This document shows, piece after piece, positions 34,910 through 44,972 of a DNA stretch of 64,000 nt. Both the position numbers and the translations under genes were made by a program. Below the pieces are notes generated by a model. The model was given only the letters and a program-made list of their open reading frames with translations. It was not told where the DNA came from and ran no database searches. This DNA is from Flavobacteriales bacterium (GTDB taxonomy: Bacteria > Bacteroidota > Bacteroidia > Flavobacteriales > CAJXXR01). Every line of letters begins with the position of its first letter. The first letter of the stretch is position 1. The stretch is from positions 62,001 through 126,000 of the forward strand of contig JAOAQX010000032.1 of NCBI GenBank assembly GCA_025210805.1, given 5' to 3'.

Positions 34910-36679
34910 ATGAGAGAAAACATTTCAATTGCGGTTTTACCTTTTGTGAATTTCAGTAAAGATCCTGAAAATGAGTATTTCAGTGACGGAATTACCGAGG
35001 AGATTATCAATGCGCTTACCTATATAGAAGGGATGAAAGTAATTGCACGAACTTCTTCTTTTAATTATAAAGGTAAAAATATCGATATCCGTAAAATAGG
35101 ACAGGAATTGCAAGTAGGAACCATCCTTGAAGGAAGTGTAAGGAAAGCCAATAATCGTGTGAGAATTACGGCTCAGTTAATAGATGTCTCAGATGGAACA
35201 CATTATTGGTCGAAAAATTTTGATAGAGAACTTCTCGATGTTTTTCAGCTTCAAGATGAGGTGAGTTTACTGATTGCAGAGGAGGTGAGGAATAATTTTG
35301 GATATTTTGAGATCCAAAACAATTTGGTAACCGAGCCCACAAAAAGTATCGATGCCTATGATTTTTTCCTAAAAGGAAGATTTGAACAACTGAAATGGTC
35401 GCCAGAATCACTCAAAAAAGCTATTGAATATTATGATCGTGCCATTTCGCTAGATGATCAATACGCAAAAGCTTATTATGCAAATCTCCAATGTTATGGT
35501 TTGCTGGCAATGTGGGGATATATTCCTGTTCAAGAAGGATTGGAAAAAGCAGGTGAAAATTTTCTAAAAGGTCAAGCACTTGATGTTACGCTTCCAGAAT
35601 ATCCTTTGTCTATCGTAGGGAGGTTTTTTTGGGGAGAATGGAACTATGAGTTGGCTCATCAATATATCTTGAAAGTATTGGAAGTGAATCCTAATCATAT
35701 TGATGGGCTTGAGGCAATGGCAGAACTGTATCTTTTACATGGTTATTTTGAGGAGACAGAAAGCTATACTAAGCGTCTTTTGGAGCTTGATCCTATTTCA
35801 AAAAATAACTTATATACACATGCCCATACCTTTTATAATCAAAAAAAATACTCAAAATCTATTCATTTTCTGAATGAAGCATTAGTTCTAGATCCTCATT
35901 TTCCCATTGCACATCATTTGAGGGTTCTTTGTCTTATTTTGATGAATGACTTTGATACTTTAAAGAAATCTTATCAAGAATCACCAGAGTGGGATTTATA
36001 TCAACAACTTTATCAATGCATTCATATTGAAAGTATTGAGTTGTCTCAAGATGAATTATCAGAATGGATGCAAGCAGATGAAAATATTTCTGAAATAACA
36101 CCATTTCATTTATACATTCTTGCCAATAGTGATTATCATCAAGAAGCTTTTGTTTTACTAAAAAAATATATTGAGAAAAGGAGAGGACAGGTAATCAATT
36201 ATCGAGTAAACCCAATGTTCGAAAAATTGAAAAAAATCAAGGATTTCGAGAGTCTTCACAGCTCTTCTTTACAAAAAGAAAGCGTGAAGGTGTTTAGAAA
36301 GGAAGATAAGTATACTAAAAAGATTATTGATACCCATGAAGAAGGTCGATTAGAGCAAGCTTTGGTTTCATTTTTTGAAAAAGAAGAACCTTATCTAAAT
36401 GCAGATTTAAACTTGACAACGGTTGCAGAAACATTAGAAACAACCACCAATAAGTTATCCTATTTAATTAATGAAGTTTTGGGGGTGAATTTCAATGAAT
36501 TTATAAACGGTTACCGACATGAATATTTTAAGAAGATAGCCATTTTACCAGAAAATTCTCATATTACCTTATTGGGTTTAGCTTTTGAAAGCGGTTATAA
36601 TTCCAAAAGTGTTTTTAATACTTTTTTTAAGAAAAAAGAAAATATGTCACCTAGCCAATGGGTGAAGTCTCATAAATAG
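34910..36679 (+). CDS. TPR protein with FlgO/TolB-like N-terminus and AraC-type DNA-binding C-terminus
   Basis: A 589-residue regulator in three parts: an N-terminal domain (about 1-130) with ISIAVLPFVNFSKDPENEYF and the FSDGITEEI and ILEGSVRK motifs found in adenylate-cyclase-associated and FlgO-like proteins; a tetratricopeptide region (about 145-400) with repeats such as AIEYYDRAISLDDQYAKAYY and SIHFLNEALVLDPHFPIAHH; and a C-terminal AraC/XylS helix-turn-helix domain (about 490-587) with LLGLAFESGYNSKSVFNTFF. There is no membrane segment or signal peptide, so it acts in the cytoplasm, probably sensing a partner or ligand through the TPR part. Confidence 0.88.
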   Translation: MRENISIAVLPFVNFSKDPENEYFSDGITEEIINALTYIEGMKVIARTSSFNYKGKNIDIRKIGQELQVGTILEGSVRKANNRVRITAQLIDVSDGTHYWSKNFDRELLDVFQLQDEVSLLIAEEVRNNFGYFEIQNNLVTEPTKSIDAYDFFLKGRFEQLKWSPESLKKAIEYYDRAISLDDQYAKAYYANLQCYGLLAMWGYIPVQEGLEKAGENFLKGQALDVTLPEYPLSIVGRFFWGEWNYELAHQYILKVLEVNPNHIDGLEAMAELYLLHGYFEETESYTKRLLELDPISKNNLYTHAHTFYNQKKYSKSIHFLNEALVLDPHFPIAHHLRVLCLILMNDFDTLKKSYQESPEWDLYQQLYQCIHIESIELSQDELSEWMQADENISEITPFHLYILANSDYHQEAFVLLKKYIEKRRGQVINYRVNPMFEKLKKIKDFESLHSSSLQKESVKVFRKEDKYTKKIIDTHEEGRLEQALVSFFEKEEPYLNADLNLTTVAETLETTTNKLSYLINEVLGVNFNEFINGYRHEYFKKIAILPENSHITLLGLAFESGYNSKSVFNTFFKKKENMSPSQWVKSHK

Positions 36680-36823
36680 AGTAAAATATGGCTTGGCGAT
36701 AATGCCTATAAAGAAAAACGATTCCCCGAAAAATCAAAGAAGTTCGAAAATATAATTCAGAACGATTCACTCTTTTGATATTTTCATCTTTGCCTCGTAT
36801 CATTATTAAACACGAAAAAAAAG

Positions 36824-37396
36824 ATGAAAAAAGTATTAATAGGTTTATTGTTTTCTTTGTTCATAATTAAATCTCAAGCTCAAGAAACTGCCGTAAAAGT
36901 AGCTACAAGAAAAGGAATGCTTGTGGAATTTTCTTTGGGATATGGAAATATCCGATTTTTTGATAGTAAGAAAACTACAGGCTTTGACAAATCTCAAGGT
37001 TCATTCACTTTTCCAGACTTAAAATTGGGTTATTTTCTAAACGAAAATACGGCATTAACACTCTCAAAATTAGGAGTTATTTACGATGAAAATGGAAGAG
37101 ATCGGCACTTTGGAGCGCTTTTGCCAGGAGTTCAATATTGGTTAATGGATTCTTGGTGGATTCATGCGGGAATAGGAATGTCAATAGATGGTTCAGCCTT
37201 GTATGATATCAAAAAGGGTGATGAGTGGCATTACGGATGTGCCGTATCTTTAAGTACTGGGCGTGAATTTTTCAAAACAAAGAATTTTGCTTTAAGTATG
37301 CAGTCTAGAATTTTATTAGGAAGAGCTTTTTTGCCCAATGAAGCGCATCTAGATGCCATAACTTTCGGTTTTGGCTTTGGATTTAGTTGGTTTTAA
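36824..37396 (+). CDS. Exported outer-membrane beta-barrel-like protein
   Basis: A 190-residue protein with a signal peptide (MKKVLIGLLFSLFIIKSQA, cut before Q20) and alternating hydrophobic strands with Gly and aromatic residues, ending in FGFGFGFSWF, a C-terminal aromatic typical of small barrels. It lies 144 bases after the AraC/TPR regulator gene and may be its target. No specific family is recognised. Confidence 0.72.
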   Translation: MKKVLIGLLFSLFIIKSQAQETAVKVATRKGMLVEFSLGYGNIRFFDSKKTTGFDKSQGSFTFPDLKLGYFLNENTALTLSKLGVIYDENGRDRHFGALLPGVQYWLMDSWWIHAGIGMSIDGSALYDIKKGDEWHYGCAVSLSTGREFFKTKNFALSMQSRILLGRAFLPNEAHLDAITFGFGFGFSWF

Positions 37397-37407
37397 TTGT
37401 GAAACTT

Positions 37408-37457
37408 AAAAAAAAGCCTCCATTTTTGTTGAAAAAATGGAGGCTTCAATTTTTTTA
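37408..37457. terminator. Bidirectional terminator between convergent genes
   Basis: A perfect 14-bp stem AAGCCTCCATTTTT/AAAAATGGAGGCTT (37414-37427 with 37433-37446), with an A-run on the left and a T-run on the right, stands between the barrel gene (ends 37396) and the T9SS cargo gene (ends 37474). Confidence 0.9.
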
Positions 37458-37473
37458 TCAAACATTATTTTGA

Positions 37474-38856
37474 TTAACGAATAATAAACTTTTTGATCCC
37501 AATATTTCCCTCAATATCCTCTAGTTTTAATAGGTAAACTCCTTTACTTTTATCCGAAAAATCAATGGGTTTATTTAGGTCATTTTTCTCTAAATTTTCA
37601 ACATATTTTCCTTGAATGTCCAAAACAATTCCACGGAGGTATTTTTCTGGATTTAATAAGGTAATTTGATTGTTTATAATGCGTATTTCGGGTTGTGTGG
37701 ATTGTTCTTGGGTAGATAATTCCATAAATATACTGTCAGGAAGAGGAATACCGCTCTCAACACCATTTATTTTGGAATAAACAACCCTTTTTTCGGCATC
37801 AACGGAATCTGTCATAAAATCATTGGTGAAATATTGTTGAAACCCAATATGTGGTTGATACCAGAAGTATATATCTTTTCCCGATTGAAGAGTTGTGTTA
37901 TAACTTGAATAAAAGTGAAAGCTAGAATTACTATCCAAAAAATAATATTTTCCTAAAAAATCTTTATTTTGGCTTAATTGAGTAATTTTATAGCTCGGAT
38001 TTGGAAAAGTATTATAAATAACCGTATCATAATTTTGATTATTATAGATAAATGATTGATGTTGTGAAGACCATTCTTGATATTGGGTTGTTATCTTGTG
38101 ATTGATCGTGTCAACAATTATGTTATCGTATATTACTTTGACATAGCTTGTACTGAAATAATCGTCTTCTACGTCGTTATCTTTATAATAATAATGTATT
38201 TCATCACCAGCATGATGTAAATTGTTTAAGTATTGAAAACCATATTTGTAGGGATATATATCCTCCAATTTTCCCTTCCACTGTGCTTTTAAAATAATGG
38301 GAAATGCTTTAGTAATAGGCATTTCTATGATGCCTTTTAATTTTGATAAGATTACCTCAGAGTTAATTATAACATTGTTGGAAGCCGAATGATAAATCCT
38401 AAAAAGTGCTAAAGAGTCATTTCCATTTGAATAAAGACTATCTAATGATGAGTAGTAGTTTGTGCCTGATATATTAAACGAAGAGTTTTGGTAAAAATCT
38501 ATAATTATACTCTTATTTCCTGAAGTAAGGTTTAGTTTTTTGTTCTGCCAATGATAAGTTTCTAGCCAAAAAAAGTTCTGCCACTCACCGTTTGAAACAC
38601 ATTCTGCGGTTAAAGGGTCTGAATCAATAAAATTGTTTATAACATCATCCTTTAAATGATTGTAAAAGTTTGAATAAGAAATGGATTTAAAACTATCTAA
38701 ACCATTTTTGTTTAGAGGTAAATAAAAATGTTTTGCAGAATTCTGAATTTCAAACATAGTCCTCTCATGTGGAAAAGGTTCCCAGTTTTGAGCTAATAGC
38801 TGCATTGGAGGCCCTGCCAGAAAAAGCATTGAAAGTAGGATAAAAAGATATTGCAT
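37474..38856 (-). CDS. Exported protein with type IX secretion C-terminal sorting domain
   Basis: A 460-residue protein with a signal peptide (MQYLFILLSMLFLAGPPMQL, cut near LLAQ at residue 22) and a type A sorting domain at the C-terminus (about 390-460: ITLLNPEKYLRGIVLDIQGK, then SKGVYLLKLED and IKKFIIR), which sends cargo through the type IX system to the surface or outside. The middle part has no domain I recognise. It shows the cell has a T9SS, hence Bacteroidota. Confidence 0.83.
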   Translation of the reverse strand: MQYLFILLSMLFLAGPPMQLLAQNWEPFPHERTMFEIQNSAKHFYLPLNKNGLDSFKSISYSNFYNHLKDDVINNFIDSDPLTAECVSNGEWQNFFWLETYHWQNKKLNLTSGNKSIIIDFYQNSSFNISGTNYYSSLDSLYSNGNDSLALFRIYHSASNNVIINSEVILSKLKGIIEMPITKAFPIILKAQWKGKLEDIYPYKYGFQYLNNLHHAGDEIHYYYKDNDVEDDYFSTSYVKVIYDNIIVDTINHKITTQYQEWSSQHQSFIYNNQNYDTVIYNTFPNPSYKITQLSQNKDFLGKYYFLDSNSSFHFYSSYNTTLQSGKDIYFWYQPHIGFQQYFTNDFMTDSVDAEKRVVYSKINGVESGIPLPDSIFMELSTQEQSTQPEIRIINNQITLLNPEKYLRGIVLDIQGKYVENLEKNDLNKPIDFSDKSKGVYLLKLEDIEGNIGIKKFIIR

Positions 38857-39001
38857 AATTATAGATATTTGTCTGTTGCATATAAAATTAGCTATTTTTT
38901 TCGGGAAAGAAGTGGCTTAGAGTGTTTTGGTGCGTAAATGATGGTGTAATATAGAATGAATCTAAATAACAAAATCCCTTTTACAAGAACTTACGAAACC
39001 T

Positions 39002-39009
39002 TACATTTG
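39002..39009 (+). promoter_or_regulatory. TAnnTTTG -7 box for the nqr operon
   Basis: TACATTTG matches the Bacteroidota -7 consensus and lies 37 bases before the nqrA ATG. No clear -33 TTG at the usual spacing was seen. Confidence 0.4.
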
Positions 39010-39046
39010 CAATTTAAAACAAAAACATAAAATCAACGCAAGGATT

Positions 39047-40399
39047 ATGTCCAGAGAGATTCGTATTAAGAAAGGTGTTGATATTCCTATGATAGGAAAA
39101 GCTGAACTGAAAATGGAGGAAGCTCCACGTTCTTCGGTTTATTCTATCAGACCTGACGATTTTCATGGAGTTACACCAAAACTTCATTTAAAGGCAGGTG
39201 CTAAAGTGAATGTCGGAACACCCATCTTTTATGACAAAAATGTACCGGATGTGAATTTTGTATCACCAGTTTCGGGAGAAATCCAAGAAATTGTACGTGG
39301 TGCCAAAAGGAAGATCATGGAAATTGTTATAAAAGCAGACGCAGAGGATCAATTTGAAGATCTAGGTACTATCAACATTGAAACAAGCTCGCGCGAAGAC
39401 ATTCTAAACTACCTTCTAAAATCTGGAGTTTGGCCAATGATAAAACAGCTACCTTATGCTGTAATTGCCGACCCAGCTTTTGTTCCTAAAAACATCAATA
39501 TTTCAGCATTCAACTCGGCTCCTTTGGCAGCAGACGAAAGCTTTATGGTGGAAGGTGAAAGCGAAGCTTTCCAAATGGGATTGAATGTATTGGCGAAATT
39601 GACTTCAGGAAAAGTTCATTTAAACCTAAAAGGTAAAGGAAACAATTCTACAGTGTTTACCAATGCTCAAGGAGTGGTAAAAAACACTTTTAGTGGACCG
39701 CACCCTGCAGGGAATAATGGAGTTCAAATCAATAAGCTTGATCCTATCAACAAAGGAGAAACTGTTTGGTACACGAATCCTCAAGGTGTTGTAGCGATTG
39801 GGAAAACCATGATGAATGGAAAATACGATGCTACTAAAATCTTGGCACTTTGTGGTGAAGAAATAAAAGAACCAAAGTATTACCGAGCTATTCAAGGAGC
39901 ACAGGTAAAAGATATTTTGGGGAATCAAGTAAAAGGAGACAACGTTCGTTTGATCTCTGGAGACGTTCTTACAGGACTAAAACTTGAGGGAGAAAGCGCC
40001 ATCAATTTCTATGGTCATGAACTCACCGTAATTCCAGAAGGAAATCACCATGAATTCATGGGATGGACGACACCAAATCCTAAAAAGTATAGTTTATCGA
40101 GAACGTATTTATCTTGGTTAATGCCAGGAAAGAAATTCTCATTCCATACGAATCTACAAGGAGAAGAAAGAGCCTTTGTGGTCTCTGGTGAATACGAAAA
40201 ATATTTCCCAATAGATGTATATCCAGTACAATTGATAAAAGCTGCCCTTGCCAGAGATATCGAAGTAATGGAAGGATTGGGAATCTATGAAGTAACCCCT
40301 GAAGATTTTGCCTTAGCCGAGTTTGCTTGTACCTCAAAAATAGAAGTGCAAGAAATTATTCGTCAAGCATTAGATTTGGTTAAAAAAGAGTTAAGCTAG
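39047..40399 (+). CDS. nqrA: Na+-translocating NADH:quinone reductase subunit A
   Basis: NqrA is the peripheral cytoplasmic subunit of the Na+-pumping NADH:quinone oxidoreductase and contributes to quinone binding. The 450-residue length and opening (IRIKKGVDIPMIGKAE) match the family, as do SGPHPAGNNGVQINKLDP and the C-terminal CTSKIEVQEIIRQALDLV region. It is the first of six nqr genes with 1-19-base gaps. Confidence 0.96.
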   Translation: MSREIRIKKGVDIPMIGKAELKMEEAPRSSVYSIRPDDFHGVTPKLHLKAGAKVNVGTPIFYDKNVPDVNFVSPVSGEIQEIVRGAKRKIMEIVIKADAEDQFEDLGTINIETSSREDILNYLLKSGVWPMIKQLPYAVIADPAFVPKNINISAFNSAPLAADESFMVEGESEAFQMGLNVLAKLTSGKVHLNLKGKGNNSTVFTNAQGVVKNTFSGPHPAGNNGVQINKLDPINKGETVWYTNPQGVVAIGKTMMNGKYDATKILALCGEEIKEPKYYRAIQGAQVKDILGNQVKGDNVRLISGDVLTGLKLEGESAINFYGHELTVIPEGNHHEFMGWTTPNPKKYSLSRTYLSWLMPGKKFSFHTNLQGEERAFVVSGEYEKYFPIDVYPVQLIKAALARDIEVMEGLGIYEVTPEDFALAEFACTSKIEVQEIIRQALDLVKKELS

Positions 40400-40400
40400 G

Positions 40401-41564
40401 ATGAAATTTATTAGAAAACAACTCGACAGCGTAAAACCTAATTTTGAAAAAGGTGGAAAATGGGAAAAATTCATGCCCGCCTTTGAAGGTATAGAAACGC
40501 TACTTTATGTACCAGATCATGTAACCCACAAAGGGTCGCATATCCGTGATGGTATTGATCTAAAACGTACGATGGTAACCGTAATCTTCGCTATGATTCC
40601 AGCACTTTTGTTTGGAATGTACAATGTAGGATTACAGCATCATGCAGCCTTGGGAACAGAAGCTTCTTTAATGGAGAACTTCATGTTTGGACTTTGGAAA
40701 GTACTTCCATTGTTGATTGTATCTTATGGAGTAGGACTTTTTATTGAATTTGCTTTTGCGATTCAAAGAGGACACTCTGTAAATGAAGGATATTTAGTAT
40801 CGGGAATGCTTATTCCGTTGATTGTACCTGTTGATGTTCCACTTTGGATGTTAGCGGTAGCCGTAGTATTTGCCGTAGTGATCGGTAAAGAAGTATTTGG
40901 TGGTACAGGAATGAATATTGTAAACCCAGCACTTACCGCTCGTGCTTTCTTGTTTTTTGCTTATCCAACAAAAATGTCTGGAGACAAAATTTGGGTAGCA
41001 GGAGGAGATAATCCAGCAGCTTATGGAGTAGATGCTATTTCAGGAGAAACATTATTAGGAACATTGGCAAACAATGGAAGCATCGAAAGTACATCTATTG
41101 CAGATATGTTCTTTGGGTTTATACCAGGATCAGTAGGAGAAACTTCAGCTTTGGCAATTATCCTTGGAGCAATGCTACTTATATACACAGGAATTGGTTC
41201 ATGGAAAATCATGCTTTCTAGCCTTATTGGTGGAACATTGATGATTGCTCTTATGAATGCCGTAGGAAATGAAGATAATGCCTTGATGATGACAGGAGTA
41301 CTTGAACACTTGTTAATTGGAGGATTCTTATTCGGAATTGTATTTATGGCAACAGATCCTGTAACAGCTTCACAAACAGAAACTGGAAAATGGATATATG
41401 GATTCCTTGTAGGACTTCTTGCAATGCTTATCCGTGTGCTTAATCCAGCCTATCCAGAAGGAATGATGATGGCTATTTTATTTATGAATATCATGGCACC
41501 ATTGATTGATCATTATGTGGTACAATCTAATGTGACAAAACGTCTAAAACGAGTAAAAGCATAA
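40401..41564 (+). CDS. nqrB: Na+-translocating NADH:quinone reductase subunit B
   Basis: NqrB is a membrane subunit carrying covalent FMN and riboflavin and part of the Na+ path. The 387-residue protein has about ten predicted membrane segments, a GGTGMNIVNPALTARAFLFF stretch near 168-187, and Thr217 in DAISGETLLG, the position of the phosphoester-linked FMN. It follows nqrA by one base. Confidence 0.96.
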   Translation: MKFIRKQLDSVKPNFEKGGKWEKFMPAFEGIETLLYVPDHVTHKGSHIRDGIDLKRTMVTVIFAMIPALLFGMYNVGLQHHAALGTEASLMENFMFGLWKVLPLLIVSYGVGLFIEFAFAIQRGHSVNEGYLVSGMLIPLIVPVDVPLWMLAVAVVFAVVIGKEVFGGTGMNIVNPALTARAFLFFAYPTKMSGDKIWVAGGDNPAAYGVDAISGETLLGTLANNGSIESTSIADMFFGFIPGSVGETSALAIILGAMLLIYTGIGSWKIMLSSLIGGTLMIALMNAVGNEDNALMMTGVLEHLLIGGFLFGIVFMATDPVTASQTETGKWIYGFLVGLLAMLIRVLNPAYPEGMMMAILFMNIMAPLIDHYVVQSNVTKRLKRVKA

Positions 41565-41567
41565 GTT

Positions 41568-42257
41568 ATGGCAGTAGATAAAAACAGTAGTACGTTTACC
41601 TTCGTTTTTGCTTTTGTTCTTGTAGTAGTAGTAGGAGCCATTTTGGCATCGCTATCTATGGGACTAAAAGATATGCAAAAGAAAAACCAAGACGATAAAA
41701 AACGTATGGATATCCTTGGAGCCATCGGTGTAGAAGCAAGTCGTGAAAATGCCGAAACTCTTTACAAAGAACATGTAAAAGAAGCTCTTGTAATTTCTGG
41801 AAAAGACAAAGCTACAGTAGAAGCTTTTAAAGTAAATATTCGAAAAGAATATAGAGATAAAGATATCAAAGAGGCGGATAGAAACTTGCCTTTGTATATC
41901 TGTGAAAAAGAAGGTGAGAAATTTTATGTAATTCCCATGATCGGAAAAGGACTTTGGGGTCCAGTTTGGGGTTATATGTCTATCAAATCTGATAAAAAGA
42001 CCATCTTCGGAGTACGTTTTGATCACCAAGGAGAAACTCCAGGACTAGGAGCCGAGATCAAAACTCCACTCTTTACTAAGCAGTATATCGGTGAGAAAAT
42101 TGACAAACCAGTGATTGTTGTAAAAACAGGATTGGGAGCTCAAAACGCCTACGAAGTAGATGCCATCACAGGTGGTACTATTACTTCTAAAGGAGTTGAA
42201 GAGATGTTCAATAGAACGGCTGAGAAATACTATCAATATTTTCAATCACTAAACTAG
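41568..42257 (+). CDS. nqrC: Na+-translocating NADH:quinone reductase subunit C
   Basis: NqrC has one N-terminal membrane helix (about 10-32) and a periplasmic flavin domain. FMN is attached to the Thr of an SGAT-type motif; here it is Thr204 in DAITGGTITSKGV. HQGETPGLGAE is seen at 153-163. At 229 residues it is slightly shorter than the proteobacterial protein. Confidence 0.95.
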   Translation: MAVDKNSSTFTFVFAFVLVVVVGAILASLSMGLKDMQKKNQDDKKRMDILGAIGVEASRENAETLYKEHVKEALVISGKDKATVEAFKVNIRKEYRDKDIKEADRNLPLYICEKEGEKFYVIPMIGKGLWGPVWGYMSIKSDKKTIFGVRFDHQGETPGLGAEIKTPLFTKQYIGEKIDKPVIVVKTGLGAQNAYEVDAITGGTITSKGVEEMFNRTAEKYYQYFQSLN

Positions 42258-42267
42258 TAAGCAGATT

Positions 42268-42900
42268 ATGAGTGATTATAAAAAACTAATTATAGACCCC
42301 CTAAACGATAATAACCCGATTACGGTTCAAGTTTTGGGAATCTGTTCTGCACTTGCCATTACGGTACAAGTGGAGCAAGCCGTGGTAATGTCTATGTCGG
42401 TACTTTTCGTATTGATTGCTGCCAACATGATTATCTCGGGACTCAGAAACATTATTCCATCGAGAATAAGAATTATCGTTCAGCTAGTAGTAGTAGCAGG
42501 ATTGGTAATTATTGTAAACGAAGTTTTGAAAGCATTTTTACCAGATGTATCAGAAAAACTTTCGGTATTTGTTGGTCTGATTATTACCAACTGTATTATC
42601 ATGGGACGTCTTGAAGCCTTTGCATTGGGTAACGATGTAAAATCTTCTGCAGTAGATGCAGTAGGAAATGCTTTGGGATACGGAATTATCCTTGTAATTG
42701 TAGCTTTCTTCCGTGAACTTTTGGGTTCAGGAAAAATCTACGGAATGGAAATTTTCGGTTCAGCTACTGAGCAAACAGGATTATACGCTATGGGATATAT
42801 GAACAACAACCTGATGATTCTTCCTCCAATGGCTTTGGTAACGGTAGGATTGATTATTTGGTTCCAACGTTCGAGAAACAAAAACCTTATTGAAGACTAA
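42268..42900 (+). CDS. nqrD: Na+-translocating NADH:quinone reductase subunit D
   Basis: The 210-residue integral membrane subunit has six predicted helices, with FVGLIITNCIIMGRLEAFAL in the middle, where the conserved Cys helps hold the intramembrane Fe centre shared with NqrE. It lies ten bases after nqrC. Confidence 0.95.
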   Translation: MSDYKKLIIDPLNDNNPITVQVLGICSALAITVQVEQAVVMSMSVLFVLIAANMIISGLRNIIPSRIRIIVQLVVVAGLVIIVNEVLKAFLPDVSEKLSVFVGLIITNCIIMGRLEAFALGNDVKSSAVDAVGNALGYGIILVIVAFFRELLGSGKIYGMEIFGSATEQTGLYAMGYMNNNLMILPPMALVTVGLIIWFQRSRNKNLIED

Positions 42901-42905
42901 GAACC

Positions 42906-43526
42906 ATGGAAGAATTATTAAGTATTTTCGTTAGGTCGATATTTATCGACAACATGATATTCGCCTACTTCTTTGGTATGTGTTCATACCTGGCAGTATC
43001 GAAATCTGTAAAAACAGCCGTAGGACTTGGAGCCGCCGTTATCTTCGTATTGTTGGTAACCGTTCCAGTAAACTATTTGCTAGAAAACTATGTATTGAAA
43101 GAAGGCGCTTTGGCTTGGACAGGAATTGAAGGAATGGAAACGATCGATCTATCTTTCCTTTCATTCATTATGTTTATTGCCGTAATTGCTTCTATCGTAC
43201 AGCTCGTTGAAATGATTGTAGAAAAAGTTTCTCCATCGCTTTATGCTTCGTTGGGGATTTTCCTTCCACTTATCGCCGTAAACTGTGCGATTCTTGGAGC
43301 AGCACTTTTTATGCAATCAAGACAATATGCCAATATCGGAGAGGCAACAACATTTGCATTAGGTTCAGGAATCGGATGGTTCTTAGCCATTGTATCTATT
43401 GCGGCTATTAGAGAAAAAATTCGTTATTCAAATGTACCTGCACCACTTCGTGGATTAGGAATTACCTTTATCATCACAGGATTGATGGGTATTGCATTTA
43501 TGGCGTTTATGGGTATTAAACTATAA
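42906..43526 (+). CDS. nqrE: Na+-translocating NADH:quinone reductase subunit E
   Basis: The 206-residue partner of NqrD has six predicted helices. Conserved Cys lies in FAYFFGMCSYLAVSKS near residue 26 and in LIAVNCAILGAALF near 127, which form the other half of the intramembrane Fe site. It lies five bases after nqrD. Confidence 0.95.
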   Translation: MEELLSIFVRSIFIDNMIFAYFFGMCSYLAVSKSVKTAVGLGAAVIFVLLVTVPVNYLLENYVLKEGALAWTGIEGMETIDLSFLSFIMFIAVIASIVQLVEMIVEKVSPSLYASLGIFLPLIAVNCAILGAALFMQSRQYANIGEATTFALGSGIGWFLAIVSIAAIREKIRYSNVPAPLRGLGITFIITGLMGIAFMAFMGIKL

Positions 43527-43545
43527 TTAAAGTCAGAAAAACAAA

Positions 43546-44841
43546 ATGGGAGCTACAGTAATTACAACCGTAATCGTATTCTTAATAGTCGTTTTGGCTT
43601 TAGTTGGAATACTACTTTTTGCGAAATCAAAATTATCTCCTTCTGGACCTGTTAAACTAAAAATTAACGGAGAAAAAGAAATCGAAGTTCAGTCTGGAGC
43701 AACACTACTAGGAACACTAGGAGACAACGGAATCTTCCTACCATCAGCTTGTGGAGGTGGAGGTACTTGTATCCAGTGTAAATGTCAGGTAATAGAAGGA
43801 GGAGGAGAACTTCTTCCTACAGAAAAACCACACTTTTCACGTAAAGAAGCCGCAGACCACTGGCGTTTGGGTTGTCAGGTAAAAGTAAAGAACGACATGG
43901 TTATCGAAGTACCTGAAGAGGTATTTGGAGTAAAAAAATGGGAAGCTACCGTAGTAAGAAACTACAATGTTGCCTCATTTATCAAGGAATTTGTTGTAGA
44001 AATTCCTGAAGATATGAACTATAAAGCAGGTGGATATATCCAAATAGAAATTCCAGAATGTGAAATAAAATTCTCGGATATGGATATAGAAGCACATCCA
44101 ACGGATCACCCAGGAGAGCCTAATAAATTCCAAACAGAATGGGATAAATTCGGACTTTGGCCATTGGTTATGAAAAACCCTGAAACAGTAGAAAGAGCCT
44201 ACTCAATGGCTTCTTACCCTGCAGAAGGACGTGAGATTATGCTAAACGTTCGTATCGCTACACCACCATGGGATCGTGATAAAAACGCTTGGATGGATGT
44301 AAACCCAGGGGTTGCATCATCTTATGTGTTCTCAAGAAAAGTAGGAGATAAGGTAACGATCTCTGGGCCTTACGGAGAATTCTTTATCAATGAAGACTCG
44401 GATGCCGAAATGATCTATGTAGGAGGAGGAGCAGGTATGGCACCAATGCGTTCTCACCTTTATGAACTGTTCCACACCATGAAAACAGGACGTAAAGTTT
44501 CTTACTGGTATGGAGGACGTTCTAAGCGTGAACTTTTCTATATTCACTATTTCGAAGATTTGATGGCAAAATTCCCGAATTTCAAACTTCACCTAGTACT
44601 ATCTGAACCATTGGAAGAAGATAATTGGCAAGTGAAAAAAGACATCAACGACGAAGGAGACGGATTCGTAGGATTTGTTCACCAAGCCTTAATAGACAAC
44701 TACCTAAACCATCATGATGCCCCAGAAGATATAGAATTCTACTTCTGTGGACCACCAATGATGAACAATGCCGTAGTAAAAATGTGTGACGACTTCGGAG
44801 TACCACCAGAAAATGTTCGTTTTGACGACTTTGGAGGATAA
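43546..44841 (+). CDS. nqrF: Na+-translocating NADH:quinone reductase subunit F
   Basis: NqrF is the NADH-oxidising subunit. The 431-residue protein has an N-terminal membrane anchor (about 5-26), a plant-type [2Fe-2S] domain with Cys69, Cys75, Cys78 and Cys110 ([10 protein letters not shown] and LGCQV), an FAD domain with [12 protein letters not shown], and an NADH-binding domain with [15 protein letters not shown] and a C-terminal [13 protein letters not shown]. It is the last nqr gene; a terminator follows. Confidence 0.96.
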   Translation: MGATVITTVIVFLIVVLALVGILLFAKSKLSPSGPVKLKINGEKEIEVQSGATLLGTLGDNGIFLPSACGGGGTCIQCKCQVIEGGGELLPTEKPHFSRKEAADHWRLGCQVKVKNDMVIEVPEEVFGVKKWEATVVRNYNVASFIKEFVVEIPEDMNYKAGGYIQIEIPECEIKFSDMDIEAHPTDHPGEPNKFQTEWDKFGLWPLVMKNPETVERAYSMASYPAEGREIMLNVRIATPPWDRDKNAWMDVNPGVASSYVFSRKVGDKVTISGPYGEFFINEDSDAEMIYVGGGAGMAPMRSHLYELFHTMKTGRKVSYWYGGRSKRELFYIHYFEDLMAKFPNFKLHLVLSEPLEEDNWQVKKDINDEGDGFVGFVHQALIDNYLNHHDAPEDIEFYFCGPPMMNNAVVKMCDDFGVPPENVRFDDFGG

Positions 44842-44865
44842 ACCAAGTTTTAACAAGAATATCAT

Positions 44866-44904
44866 AAACCACTTTCAAATCTTTTTTTGGAAGTGGTTTT
44901 TTCT
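44866..44904 (+). terminator. Rho-independent terminator of the nqr operon
   Basis: AAACCACTT (44866-44874) pairs with AAGTGGTTT (44891-44899), followed by TTTTTT. It lies 25 bases after the nqrF stop and marks the left edge of the accessory island. Confidence 0.85.
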
Positions 44905-44972
44905 TTGTAACAATTTTTGGAGCTTTCTATTTTTGGATGGCGATTATTAGGATTTTTCTTTATCTTTAGTGT

